Positions 8,263 to 14,832 of a stretch of 43,535 nt of DNA are shown one piece after another. The notes under the pieces are model-generated. The model saw only the letters and a list, made by a program, of their open reading frames with translations, was not told the DNA's origin and ran no database searches. Numbering within the stretch: position 1 is the stretch's first letter; the number at the start of each line of letters is the position of its first letter. Position numbers and translations under genes: made by a program. The stretch covers positions 1 through 43,535 of the forward strand of contig CANQBI010000012.1 of NCBI GenBank assembly GCA_947589435.1, given 5' to 3'. The stretch comes from an uncultured Bacilli bacterium. GTDB lineage: Bacteria > Bacillota_I > Bacilli_A > RF39 > UBA660.

Positions 8263-9756
8263 ATGTCAATAATACAAATTATTGGTCTTGTAGTTGTCTT
8301 AATTTTAGCAGTACTTGGTGGCATTCTTATTTGGAAGAAGTCAAAAGAACATAGTTTAGTAAAATGGGTTGGCCTATTTGTTGTAGTTGCTGTTTTATTA
8401 ACTTGGATTTTTGGCTATGGTTATTATAGTACGGAATTTGTTGATGCTGGTATGGATTACCGACAAGGACTTACCGATATTCCTTACTTATTATACCAAG
8501 CTATAAGATTTTCACCTGATAAGATTATATTCTTATTAGCGCTTGGGGCATTCTATGCCGTATTAACAAGATGCAATGGCTATAAAAAATTAGTTCATGG
8601 CGTCGCTGAAAAATTAAAAGGAAAGGAAATATTAGCTGTTATCTTAACTTCACTTATATTTACCGCAATGGCATCATTATATAGTCAAAGTTTTGTATGC
8701 TTAATCTTTGTACCATTTATGATTTCGGTATTATTAGAAATGAAGTTAGATAAAATAACTGCCTTTGCCGTAACTTTTGGTTCCATTTTAATTGGTACTT
8801 TAGGAGTTACTTATGGTAATGAAGGATTATACTATTTTGATTACTATACAAGTTTATCAGTAACAACTGGTCTTTTATATCGTTTAATCATTTTAGTAGT
8901 GGCTTTTGTTCTATTTAATTTCTTTACTGTTTTACATGTTAAAAAGATAAGAAATGAAAAAGTAGATGAAGAAAAAGCTGATTTATTCTTAGTGGAAAAA
9001 CCATCTAAGAAAGCGAAGAGTTGGCCATATGCTTTATTATTTATTATTCTATTCATTTTTGTAACCTTAGGTTATATAAGATGGGAAGAAAGTTTTGGTA
9101 TTACCGTATTCAATGATTTCAATAATTGGTTAACTGGTTTAAGTATTGGATCATTCCCAGTATTTAAAGCTATTCTTGGATCATTTGGTAATGCCGCGAA
9201 TAATAATGGAGCTTTTGGTTATTGGAACTTATTCAATGTTGTTACTTTAATGTTAGTTATAACAATTCTTCTTGGCTTATTTAATAGAATTAAATTCAAT
9301 GAATTTATTACTTCATTTAAAGAAGGATTCAAGAAGATGGGAGCTCCAATTGCCTTATACCTACTTTCATATATGGTAATGTTTGCTGTATATTCTGGTG
9401 GTACAATGACAACAGTTACTAATGACATTCTAAAATTAAGTGATGGTTTCAATCCATATTTAACATCATTAAGTGCATTTATTACTAATATATTCCATGC
9501 CGACTTTGGTCTAACTGGTTATAATATTGCGGCTTATTTAGTTAGTACATATTCTGCTAATGTAGAATTAATTCATACAATCTATACAACTTTATATGGT
9601 TTTGTTGGATTATTTGTACCAACTAGTGGTATGTTATTAATTGGACTATCATATTTAAAAATTGACTATAAGGCATGGCTAAAATATATTTGGTTATTCT
9701 TAGTAGGTATACTAGTAATTTTACTCGTATTATTTACGGTAATGGCTTATATTTAA
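8263..9756 (+). CDS. YfcC-family membrane carrier
   Basis: A 497-residue polytopic inner-membrane protein with about 12 hydrophobic segments. Its pattern fits the YfcC / C4-dicarboxylate anaerobic carrier group of the ion transporter superfamily: two halves, each with a polar re-entrant loop (for example SLYSQSFVCLIFVPF and FGNAANNNGAFGYWN), separated by a charged central loop (KKIRNEKVDEEKAD, about residues 227-250). Relatives are proposed to exchange or take up amino acids or dicarboxylates. The substrate cannot be read from sequence. A good promoter and AGGAGG ribosome binding site make the start secure. Membrane carrier is certain; the family is likely; the substrate is unknown. Confidence 0.65.
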   Translation: MSIIQIIGLVVVLILAVLGGILIWKKSKEHSLVKWVGLFVVVAVLLTWIFGYGYYSTEFVDAGMDYRQGLTDIPYLLYQAIRFSPDKIIFLLALGAFYAVLTRCNGYKKLVHGVAEKLKGKEILAVILTSLIFTAMASLYSQSFVCLIFVPFMISVLLEMKLDKITAFAVTFGSILIGTLGVTYGNEGLYYFDYYTSLSVTTGLLYRLIILVVAFVLFNFFTVLHVKKIRNEKVDEEKADLFLVEKPSKKAKSWPYALLFIILFIFVTLGYIRWEESFGITVFNDFNNWLTGLSIGSFPVFKAILGSFGNAANNNGAFGYWNLFNVVTLMLVITILLGLFNRIKFNEFITSFKEGFKKMGAPIALYLLSYMVMFAVYSGGTMTTVTNDILKLSDGFNPYLTSLSAFITNIFHADFGLTGYNIAAYLVSTYSANVELIHTIYTTLYGFVGLFVPTSGMLLIGLSYLKIDYKAWLKYIWLFLVGILVILLVLFTVMAYI

Positions 9757-9764
9757 TGAAAGGT

Positions 9765-9796
9765 AAAGGAGGTTTAAAAAAACCTTCTTTTTTCTT
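9765..9796 (+). terminator. Intrinsic terminator after the carrier gene
   Basis: The stem ggaggttt/aaaccttc with an A-rich loop, followed by a T-run. It overlaps the 3' end of the convergent SEDS gene. Confidence 0.7.
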
Positions 9797-10877
9797 GGCT
9801 TAAATTTAAAATTAGACCAATAAATAAATAATTAATTAAAGTGTTGGTTCCGCCATAAGATAAAAAGGGAAGTGGTATTCCCATAATGGGAAGAAGACCT
9901 AAATTCATCCCAATATTATATACTTGATGAAATATAAGCATTCCAAGATAACTTGAGGCAAATATTTTTAAAATTATTTTATTGGTTTTACCAATTTTAT
10001 TAATAAAATAAATGTCCATTAGAAAGAAACATAAAATAATGATAATCCCTGAGATTAAACCATAATTCCCAATGGAAAAGGCAAAGATAAAATCCGTTGG
10101 AGCCTCCGGTATATAAAGTAAAATACTTTGGAGGTTAAACCGCCATAGGGAAGAGGAACCAATCGTAATTAAAGCATTTTCTAATTGATACCCGGAACCA
10201 TTCGTAAAATTAATAAGTCTATCCATTCGATAAAAAAAAGAAGGACCAATTAATTTGATTAAGGTATCTTGAAAATAGAAATACATAATAAAAATACTTC
10301 CTAAGAAAATAAGAGCAAGGGTTGTAAAAGTAATATACCACCATTTATTTAAATGAAGAAAGAGAATAGCCACAAAAAGAATAATTAAAAAATTAATAAT
10401 GGCTCCGGTATCAGGTTCTAAAAAAACTAAAATACTTGGAATAAATGTTAAAACAATTAATTTAAGTAAAATAATGACTTCATCTTTAAAAGATTTAATG
10501 TGGGTGTTTTTAATTATTTGAGAAAACAATATGGCTAAAGAAAGTTTCGATAGTTCACTCGGTTGAAAAGAAAGGCCAAAGATATTAAACCAACATTTAG
10601 CTCCATTAGTAGAGTCTCCCATAAACAAAACTAAAATAAGTAAAAAACAAGAAAAAAGATAAAGATAAAAAGAATATTTAAATACTTTTTTAAAGTTTAT
10701 TTTCGAGGAAACAAAAATAATTAAGTAACCTAAGAAAAACCATATTAATTGTTTATAAAAAGCATAATTATAGACAGAATTAATTAATTTAGCATTAACC
10801 ATATTAAAAAGGCTTATTACATTTAAAATAAGAAGAGGAATAAATAAAAGTAAATTATATTTTTTTATTGTTTTCAT
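9774..10877 (-). CDS. SEDS-family peptidoglycan polymerase (RodA/FtsW/SpoVE type)
   Basis: SEDS proteins are multi-pass membrane glycosyltransferases that polymerise lipid II, paired with class B PBPs. The 367-residue product has about ten membrane segments and the family hallmarks: FQPSELSKLSLAI near residue 105, LEPDTGAIINFLIILFV, and the C-terminal IMGIPLPFLSYGGTNTLINY. The conserved aspartate of the extracellular loop is in LEPDTG. I prefer the internal ATG at 10877; the frame is open to 10913, but that start would leave only 22 bases to the divergent gene. Whether it serves elongation (RodA), division (FtsW) or spore cortex (SpoVE) cannot be decided; short length and isolation slightly favour RodA. 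Confidence 0.85.
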   Translation of the reverse strand: MKTIKKYNLLLFIPLLILNVISLFNMVNAKLINSVYNYAFYKQLIWFFLGYLIIFVSSKINFKKVFKYSFYLYLFSCFLLILVLFMGDSTNGAKCWFNIFGLSFQPSELSKLSLAILFSQIIKNTHIKSFKDEVIILLKLIVLTFIPSILVFLEPDTGAIINFLIILFVAILFLHLNKWWYITFTTLALIFLGSIFIMYFYFQDTLIKLIGPSFFYRMDRLINFTNGSGYQLENALITIGSSSLWRFNLQSILLYIPEAPTDFIFAFSIGNYGLISGIIIILCFFLMDIYFINKIGKTNKIILKIFASSYLGMLIFHQVYNIGMNLGLLPIMGIPLPFLSYGGTNTLINYLFIGLILNLSQEKRRFF

Positions 10878-10935
10878 ATTTATAGTATGGTTCAAAATAT
10901 AGTTATTTATCATAAAATATATAAGGAGTGATAAG

Positions 10936-11226
10936 ATGAAAGATTTACCAAGAGTTTTTCCTGGAAAAGTATTAGATAATTTACAAAATACCCAAGATAT
11001 ATTTTATGGAAGTGATAGAGTAGCAAGTACTGATAAAGGAAGTATCATAAAAAAAATAAATGATATTTTTGCCTCTAAAGACCACGTTTATAAAAGTAAG
11101 GTCGAAATTAAATTAAAAAATGGTACAGGAATAGAAACTATTGTCGGAAAAACAAGTACTGATTTAATTACCATAGAGGGTAAAAAAATTAAAATAATTG
11201 ATATAGAAGATATTAAAAAAATATAA
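10936..11226 (+). CDS. Small conserved-looking hypothetical protein
   Basis: A 96-residue soluble protein with a clear ribosome binding site (aaggagtg) before the ATG. The N-terminal half is polar and may be disordered; the C-terminal half alternates hydrophobic and charged residues (VEIKLKNGTGIETIVGKTS, then IEGKKIKIIDIEDIKKI), suggesting a small beta barrel. No family is recognised. It is divergent from the SEDS gene and ends at a bidirectional terminator. Confidence 0.6.
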   Translation: MKDLPRVFPGKVLDNLQNTQDIFYGSDRVASTDKGSIIKKINDIFASKDHVYKSKVEIKLKNGTGIETIVGKTSTDLITIEGKKIKIIDIEDIKKI

Positions 11227-11227
11227 T

Positions 11228-11268
11228 AAAAAAAATATATTAGACTATTTCGTCAATATATTTTTTTA
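11228..11268. terminator. Bidirectional terminator between convergent genes
   Basis: A 12-base A/T stem (aaaaaatatatt with aatatatttttt) around a 13-base loop. It gives U-runs in both directions, serving the genes ending at 11226 and 11240. Confidence 0.65.
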
Positions 11269-11557
11269 ATTGTTTCGCATTTTTATCAAATATTATTTTT
11301 AATTGATTATCAATCTCCACAATTCCTTTAGCGCCAAGTCTTTGAATAGCATCTTTATCTGCTAGTGAGACATCTCTTAAGATTACTTTAAATCTACTCA
11401 TATTGCACTCAGCATTAATTATATTATCTTCGCCACCTAAATAACCGATTAGTTTATTTTCTTTTATCGCAAAATCTTTTCTGGTTAATTTGAAGGCCAC
11501 TGCTAAAATAATTAAGATTACTATAGCAATGATAATATATTGAATAGCAGTATTCAA
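11240..11557 (-). CDS. Membrane-anchored PTS EIIB-like domain protein
   Basis: A 105-residue protein with one N-terminal membrane segment (about 6-24) followed by a domain resembling the IIB domain of glucose-type phosphotransferase systems. It has LIGYLGGEDNI, the phosphorylatable cysteine context AECNMSRFKVILRD, and LGAKGIVEIDNQLKIIF. A IIB domain normally passes phosphate from IIA to sugar at the IIC channel. No IIA or IIC domain is nearby, so this stand-alone form may be regulatory or may work with a distant permease. The start is TTG at 11557 with GGGTGA upstream. Confidence 0.65.
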   Translation of the reverse strand: MNTAIQYIIIAIVILIILAVAFKLTRKDFAIKENKLIGYLGGEDNIINAECNMSRFKVILRDVSLADKDAIQRLGAKGIVEIDNQLKIIFDKNAKQLKKYIDEIV

Positions 11558-11614
11558 AATTAATCACCCAATATAATTATACTACAAATAGTCTAATTTT
11601 AAAAGAAGTTACTC

Positions 11615-11641
11615 ACTATTTTAAAAATTAAACATAAATTA
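11615..11641 (+). promoter_or_regulatory. Sigma-K-like promoter of the coat gene
   Basis: AC at 11615-11616, a 16-base spacer, then CATAAATTA at 11633-11641. This matches the AC-N16/17-CATANNNTA consensus known from Bacillus sigma-K and fits late mother-cell expression of a coat protein. Confidence 0.55.
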
Positions 11642-11670
11642 ATAATGAGAATACATGAAAGGGTGAAAAG

Positions 11671-12120
11671 ATGAATAACAATAATAATTCAGGAAATTCT
11701 GGTAACTGTATTAATGAAATTTTAAGCATCATTTTAGTATTACAAGAAAATGCTTGTCCAGATAATTGTTTAGATACTTGTGATAGACCAATGCTTGGTG
11801 GTGGAAGTAATTGTCTTGTATGCAACACAAGACCAGTAATGCTTTATACGTGTTGCGGAAATGGAACTCCTTGGAGTATGCCTATAAGTAAAGATGTAAC
11901 AACTAATTGTAGTGAACAACCACTTGGAGGTACTTGCTCAACAGTATTTAGAGTTGAAAAAATAGAAGGTAATTGCTGTACATTTAGAGTTCTTGCCGAA
12001 AATACTGATCCAACAAGTTTATATCCTTATACATCAACTAACTCATTCTTTACTATGGATTGTAGTTGTTTATGTAGTATTAGATGTTTATCAGATACTT
12101 ATGTAGATTGTGTATGTTAA
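11671..12120 (+). CDS. CotY/CotZ-family spore coat protein
   Basis: A 149-residue cysteine-rich protein (about 20 Cys) with the CotZ layout. It opens with an asparagine-rich stretch, followed by CINEILSIILVLQENAC, then TVFRVEKIEGNCCTFRVL, and the closing MDCSCLCSIRCLSDTYVDC. CotY/CotZ proteins form disulphide-linked crust or outer-coat layers made in the mother cell. GGGTG before the ATG is a good ribosome binding site, and the sigma-K-like element upstream fits late sporulation. With spoIVB, spoVA and sigF in the same window it supports an endospore former. Confidence 0.85.
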   Translation: MNNNNNSGNSGNCINEILSIILVLQENACPDNCLDTCDRPMLGGGSNCLVCNTRPVMLYTCCGNGTPWSMPISKDVTTNCSEQPLGGTCSTVFRVEKIEGNCCTFRVLAENTDPTSLYPYTSTNSFFTMDCSCLCSIRCLSDTYVDCVC

Positions 12121-12136
12121 TTTAATTCTTAAAATA

Positions 12137-12163
12137 AAGGCCATAAGAAATTATGGCTTTTTT
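12137..12163 (+). terminator. Intrinsic terminator after the coat gene
   Basis: The stem gccataa/ttatggc with a gaaa loop and six T. Confidence 0.85.
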
Positions 12164-12206
12164 AAAAAAATTGCGTTATAATCATAGTAAAGAGAGGAAG
12201 ATACTT

Positions 12207-12467
12207 TTGAACGCAATTGAAAAAGAGACGGATAAAAAATATTTTATTAAAAGATTAAATATTATTAAAGGACAAATAAGTGGAGTTTCTAAAATGATTG
12301 ATGAAGGAAGAAGTTATGAAGAAGTTTTAATTCAACTTGGAGCTTTAACTAATTCTCTAAGAGGACTAGGAAAAAATGTTTTAGAAAATTACATGCAAAA
12401 TAATATCGATAAGAAAAATAAAAAAGAAGTTGAAGAAATTTTAAATTTAATTAACAAATTAGTGTAG
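12207..12467 (+). CDS. CsoR/RcnR-family protein lacking the metal ligands
   Basis: An 86-residue all-helical protein of the DUF156 (CsoR/RcnR/FrmR) repressor family: RLNIIKGQISGVSKMIDEGRSYEEVLIQLGAL is the family core, and LGKNVLENYM the second helix. Copper-sensing members use a Cys-His-Cys set (RYC-, LEDH-, -HC-). Here those places read RSY, LENY and QNN, so none is kept. It therefore does not sense Cu(I) in the usual way and may respond to another signal or have lost sensing. I chose the TTG at 12207 because GAGAGGAAG precedes it; the open frame upstream overlaps the terminator of the previous gene. A TATAAT at 12176 is a likely -10 element. Confidence 0.7.
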   Translation: MNAIEKETDKKYFIKRLNIIKGQISGVSKMIDEGRSYEEVLIQLGALTNSLRGLGKNVLENYMQNNIDKKNKKEVEEILNLINKLV

Positions 12468-12489
12468 TAAAACATGGATTTATTTAAAA

Positions 12490-12517
12490 TAAGATGTTTC
12501 ATTTTGAAGCATCTTTT
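12490..12517 (+). terminator. Intrinsic terminator after the CsoR-like gene
   Basis: The stem aagatg-tttca / tgaag-catctt with a T-rich tail. Confidence 0.75.
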
Positions 12518-12539
12518 ACATTTGTAAAAAAACTTGATA

Positions 12540-12568
12540 TTGACTAACTAAAATAAATATTATATTAT
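12540..12568 (+). promoter_or_regulatory. Sigma-A promoter of surface cassette 2
   Basis: TTGACT and TATTAT are 17 bases apart. The predicted start near 12575 gives a leader of about 105 bases that contains the 17-base motif shared with cassette 3. Confidence 0.65.
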
Positions 12569-12614
12569 TTAAATGTAAAGTAAAAAAGAATATTATTTTT
12601 ATTTGTATTAAGTA

Positions 12615-12631
12615 TTCGGTATTTACAACAT
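12615..12631 (+). repeat. Leader motif shared by surface cassettes (copy 1)
   Basis: ttcggtatttacaacat here and ttcggtattagcaacat at 22004-22020 differ at two positions. Both lie in the leader of a two-gene surface cassette, 49 and 17 bases before the start codon. It may be a regulator or RNA-binding site, or a trace of cassette duplication. Confidence 0.45.
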
Positions 12632-12679
12632 TTGTATAAAATTAATATAAATCATAAATAATAAAAAAGAGGAAAGAGT

Positions 12680-13502
12680 ATGAAGAAGAATAGAAAAAAC
12701 TTAGTACTATATGTAACAATACTTACATTAGCAGTTTTAATAAGTAGCATCGGGGGGGGGTTATTGTAGCACCCTAACATCTTTAGTATTCATACCATTT
12801 AATAATTTAAAAGATAAACTTTATAATATAAAAAATAAAATAATAAATTTTAAATATAAACGAGAAATATTATATATAGGTCTCGGTCTTTTTGTTGTGT
12901 TTTTATTTAATTTAATAACAGGAACCCATGCTTTTTATAATTATAACAGTGAATGGATACCAATATTTACAGGTAAAGTAGGAAACTTTAGTGGTAAGGG
13001 AGATACTTCTCCTTTAACTGATAGAACAACAGATGTTAATTTACTTTATTATGTTCAAAACTTAACTAATCCTAAAGAATATGTTGTTTCAAGTAATAAA
13101 CCAGTATGGACTATGGGATATAAATTAGATGAAGAAAAGAGTAATTGTATTCCAACAAGTGCAAAATACTCAGATTATTCTATACAAGAAGATGGAACAG
13201 TTACATTTAGTGCCATCCTTTCAAAACCAAGTCAAGTAGTATGTCGAATATATTATAGTCTAGTTGGAGCAGATAATGATGTAGTTATATATGCCTTACA
13301 AGAAAATACAAATGGTGGAGTAACATTCGAAGATAAGAAATATGATGTTGTAAGTACAATGCCTATAAGTGGATATACATATTATAAAGCAACTTGTTCA
13401 AATAGTACTTCTGCTACTGATATAGGCTATACAACATCAACAGGATTTAAAGTAACAACCAGTGGACCAAATATATGTAATGCTTATTTTAAGAAAAGTT
13501 AA
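12680..13502 (+). CDS. Phase-variable membrane-anchored surface protein, OFF in this sequence
   Basis: Translation starts at ATG 12680 behind agaggaaag and gives an N-terminal membrane segment (LVLYVTILTLAVLISSI), then runs into nine G (12752-12760) and stops at TAG 12767. With eight G the frame continues without a stop through 12762-13502. The joined protein has a second membrane segment (ILYIGLGLFVVFLFNLI) and then the same extracellular start as the homologue at 22037: THAFYNYN and PIFTGKVGNF against THAYYNYE and PIFTGKVGDF. A poly-G tract at the exact join is the signature of slipped-strand phase variation. The partner gene follows after 14 bases with its own ribosome binding site. Function unknown; probably surface exposed. 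A sequencing error in the homopolymer is the main alternative. Confidence 0.75.
12752..12760 (+). repeat. G9 homopolymer tract (phase-variation switch)
   Basis: Nine consecutive G in a region of under 30% GC. Lengths of 8 or 11 would restore the full frame of the gene at 12680; 9 and 10 give early stops or a wrong frame. Confidence 0.75.
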
Positions 13503-13516
13503 GGAGGGAATAATAT

Positions 13517-14743
13517 ATGAGAAAGAAAATAGATATAATAATATTTTTATCAGTAGTAATAATTGGAATAATAATTAGCTACAATAACAACATAAAAAAT
13601 AATAATGAAGTAAAAGAATTAACCGAAATAAATGTTAATGAACTTAAAGATAATAAGAACTTAGCCATAATGGTTAAGGGAACTAGTGAAGAAGAATATA
13701 CTCAAATGGAAAGTAGAGATTCATGGCCAGAATATCCAAAATATATTTATATCAAAGCAGAATGTGACGATGGCAACGGTTCAAAATTAGTAGGAACCAA
13801 TGTCATAAATTATGATGAAAAAACAAATAAACTAACAATGACAACCAAAACAACATTGTATTGTACACTATACTTTGCTGAACCAGGAGATGCCTATAGT
13901 CTAATAGTAAAACAAGGAGGAGATACATTTAAACAAGCAGAGAATGATAATACAATGCATAGATTTATAGGAACATATGAAGAAGTATTAAATAACTATA
14001 TATGTTTTGGAACAACAAATCAAGGAGATTGTGTACAAAATCCAGACGAATACATGTATCGAATAATCGGAGTAGTAACAGGGGAGAATGATTTAAATTT
14101 AAAAGTGGGACAAATAAAAGTAATAAAAGCAACGTCAATAAAGGGAGATGATGGTAACGTAAAAACCATGAAATGGGCAAGCAGTTCAAATTCAAGTTAT
14201 TATAATTTCACATGGGATTATTCGGATTCAACTTCCGATAAAGGCGCAACATTAAGATACTATTTAAATAATGACTTTTATAATGATTTACAGGAACCAT
14301 GGAAAAGTAAAATAACAACACAACAATGGTATAAAGGAGACGATACAGCTGCAAATTCAGCAACAGGGATAACAAATGAAAGAACATCCATAACAAACGA
14401 CACAAGCAATCCAAATGGTTATCCAATAGGGTTAATGTATGCAAGTGATTATTACAATTCATGGACATATGTAGGAAGTAGTCCATATAGTACAGATAGT
14501 TGGTTAAATATATGCCATGGATATAAAACAGGTTCATCATCATGTAGTAATCAAGCCGAATGGACCATGACTAGGTTTGGCTACTCTTATGGCAATATAC
14601 TTGCGTGGTATGTGGGTACGAACGGCGGCTTGGGCGGTCCGGCTCTAGACAGCCCGCATACGGTTCGCCCAGTCTTCTATCTAGCATCCAATGTAAAATT
14701 AACGGGTCAAGGAAATGATATAGAGCCATTTATAATAAGTTAG
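13517..14743 (+). CDS. Variable C-type-lectin-like surface protein, DGR target, cassette 2
   Basis: A 408-residue protein with an N-terminal membrane anchor (IIIFLSVVIIGIIISY, about 6-21) and an extracellular body. It shares MTTKTTLYCTLYF, HRFIGTYEEVLNNYICFG, YMYRIIGVV and the C-terminal EWTMT...VRPVFYL with the genes at 580 and 22694. The last 60 residues include a GC-rich variable region (14570-14662) flanked by sequence identical to the gene at 580. DGR targets place such variation in the ligand-binding face of a C-type-lectin fold. AAGGAGG precedes the ATG. It is co-transcribed with the phase-variable gene upstream and so may be switched with it. The ligand is unknown. Confidence 0.75.
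   Translation: MRKKIDIIIFLSVVIIGIIISYNNNIKNNNEVKELTEINVNELKDNKNLAIMVKGTSEEEYTQMESRDSWPEYPKYIYIKAECDDGNGSKLVGTNVINYDEKTNKLTMTTKTTLYCTLYFAEPGDAYSLIVKQGGDTFKQAENDNTMHRFIGTYEEVLNNYICFGTTNQGDCVQNPDEYMYRIIGVVTGENDLNLKVGQIKVIKATSIKGDDGNVKTMKWASSSNSSYYNFTWDYSDSTSDKGATLRYYLNNDFYNDLQEPWKSKITTQQWYKGDDTAANSATGITNERTSITNDTSNPNGYPIGLMYASDYYNSWTYVGSSPYSTDSWLNICHGYKTGSSSCSNQAEWTMTRFGYSYGNILAWYVGTNGGLGGPALDSPHTVRPVFYLASNVKLTGQGNDIEPFIIS
14570..14662 (+). other. DGR-type variable region (copy 2)
   Basis: A GC-rich stretch between EWTM and VRPVFYL codons. Against 1513-1593, codon pairs such as CGT/TAT, TTT/GGT, GAC/AAC, GAG/CCG, AGT/GCT and GCG/ACG differ only at positions where a template adenine would explain both. 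Two third-position T/C differences do not fit, so the two genes may have used different templates. This copy has about four extra codons near its 5' end. Confidence 0.65.
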
Positions 14744-14747
14744 TGAA

Positions 14748-14776
14748 GAAATATAGTCAAATATATTTCTTTTTTT
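14748..14776 (+). terminator. Intrinsic terminator after cassette 2
   Basis: The stem gaaatata/tatatttc with a 6-base loop and seven T. Confidence 0.85.
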
Positions 14777-14785
14777 GAGTTCTTC

Positions 14786-14814
14786 TTGTTTTAGTTTGAA
14801 TTTTCTTCTATAAT
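14786..14814 (+). promoter_or_regulatory. xfp: Sigma-A promoter of the phosphoketolase operon
   Basis: TTGTTT and TATAAT are 17 bases apart, 18 bases before the start codon. Confidence 0.65.
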
Positions 14815-14832
14815 TATAATAGGTGATAATAA

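Noticed and set aside
13965-14543. Long open frames on the strand opposite the variable surface gene
   Set aside because: They are leucine/histidine-rich shadows of the repetitive threonine/asparagine codons of the real gene and lack ribosome binding sites.
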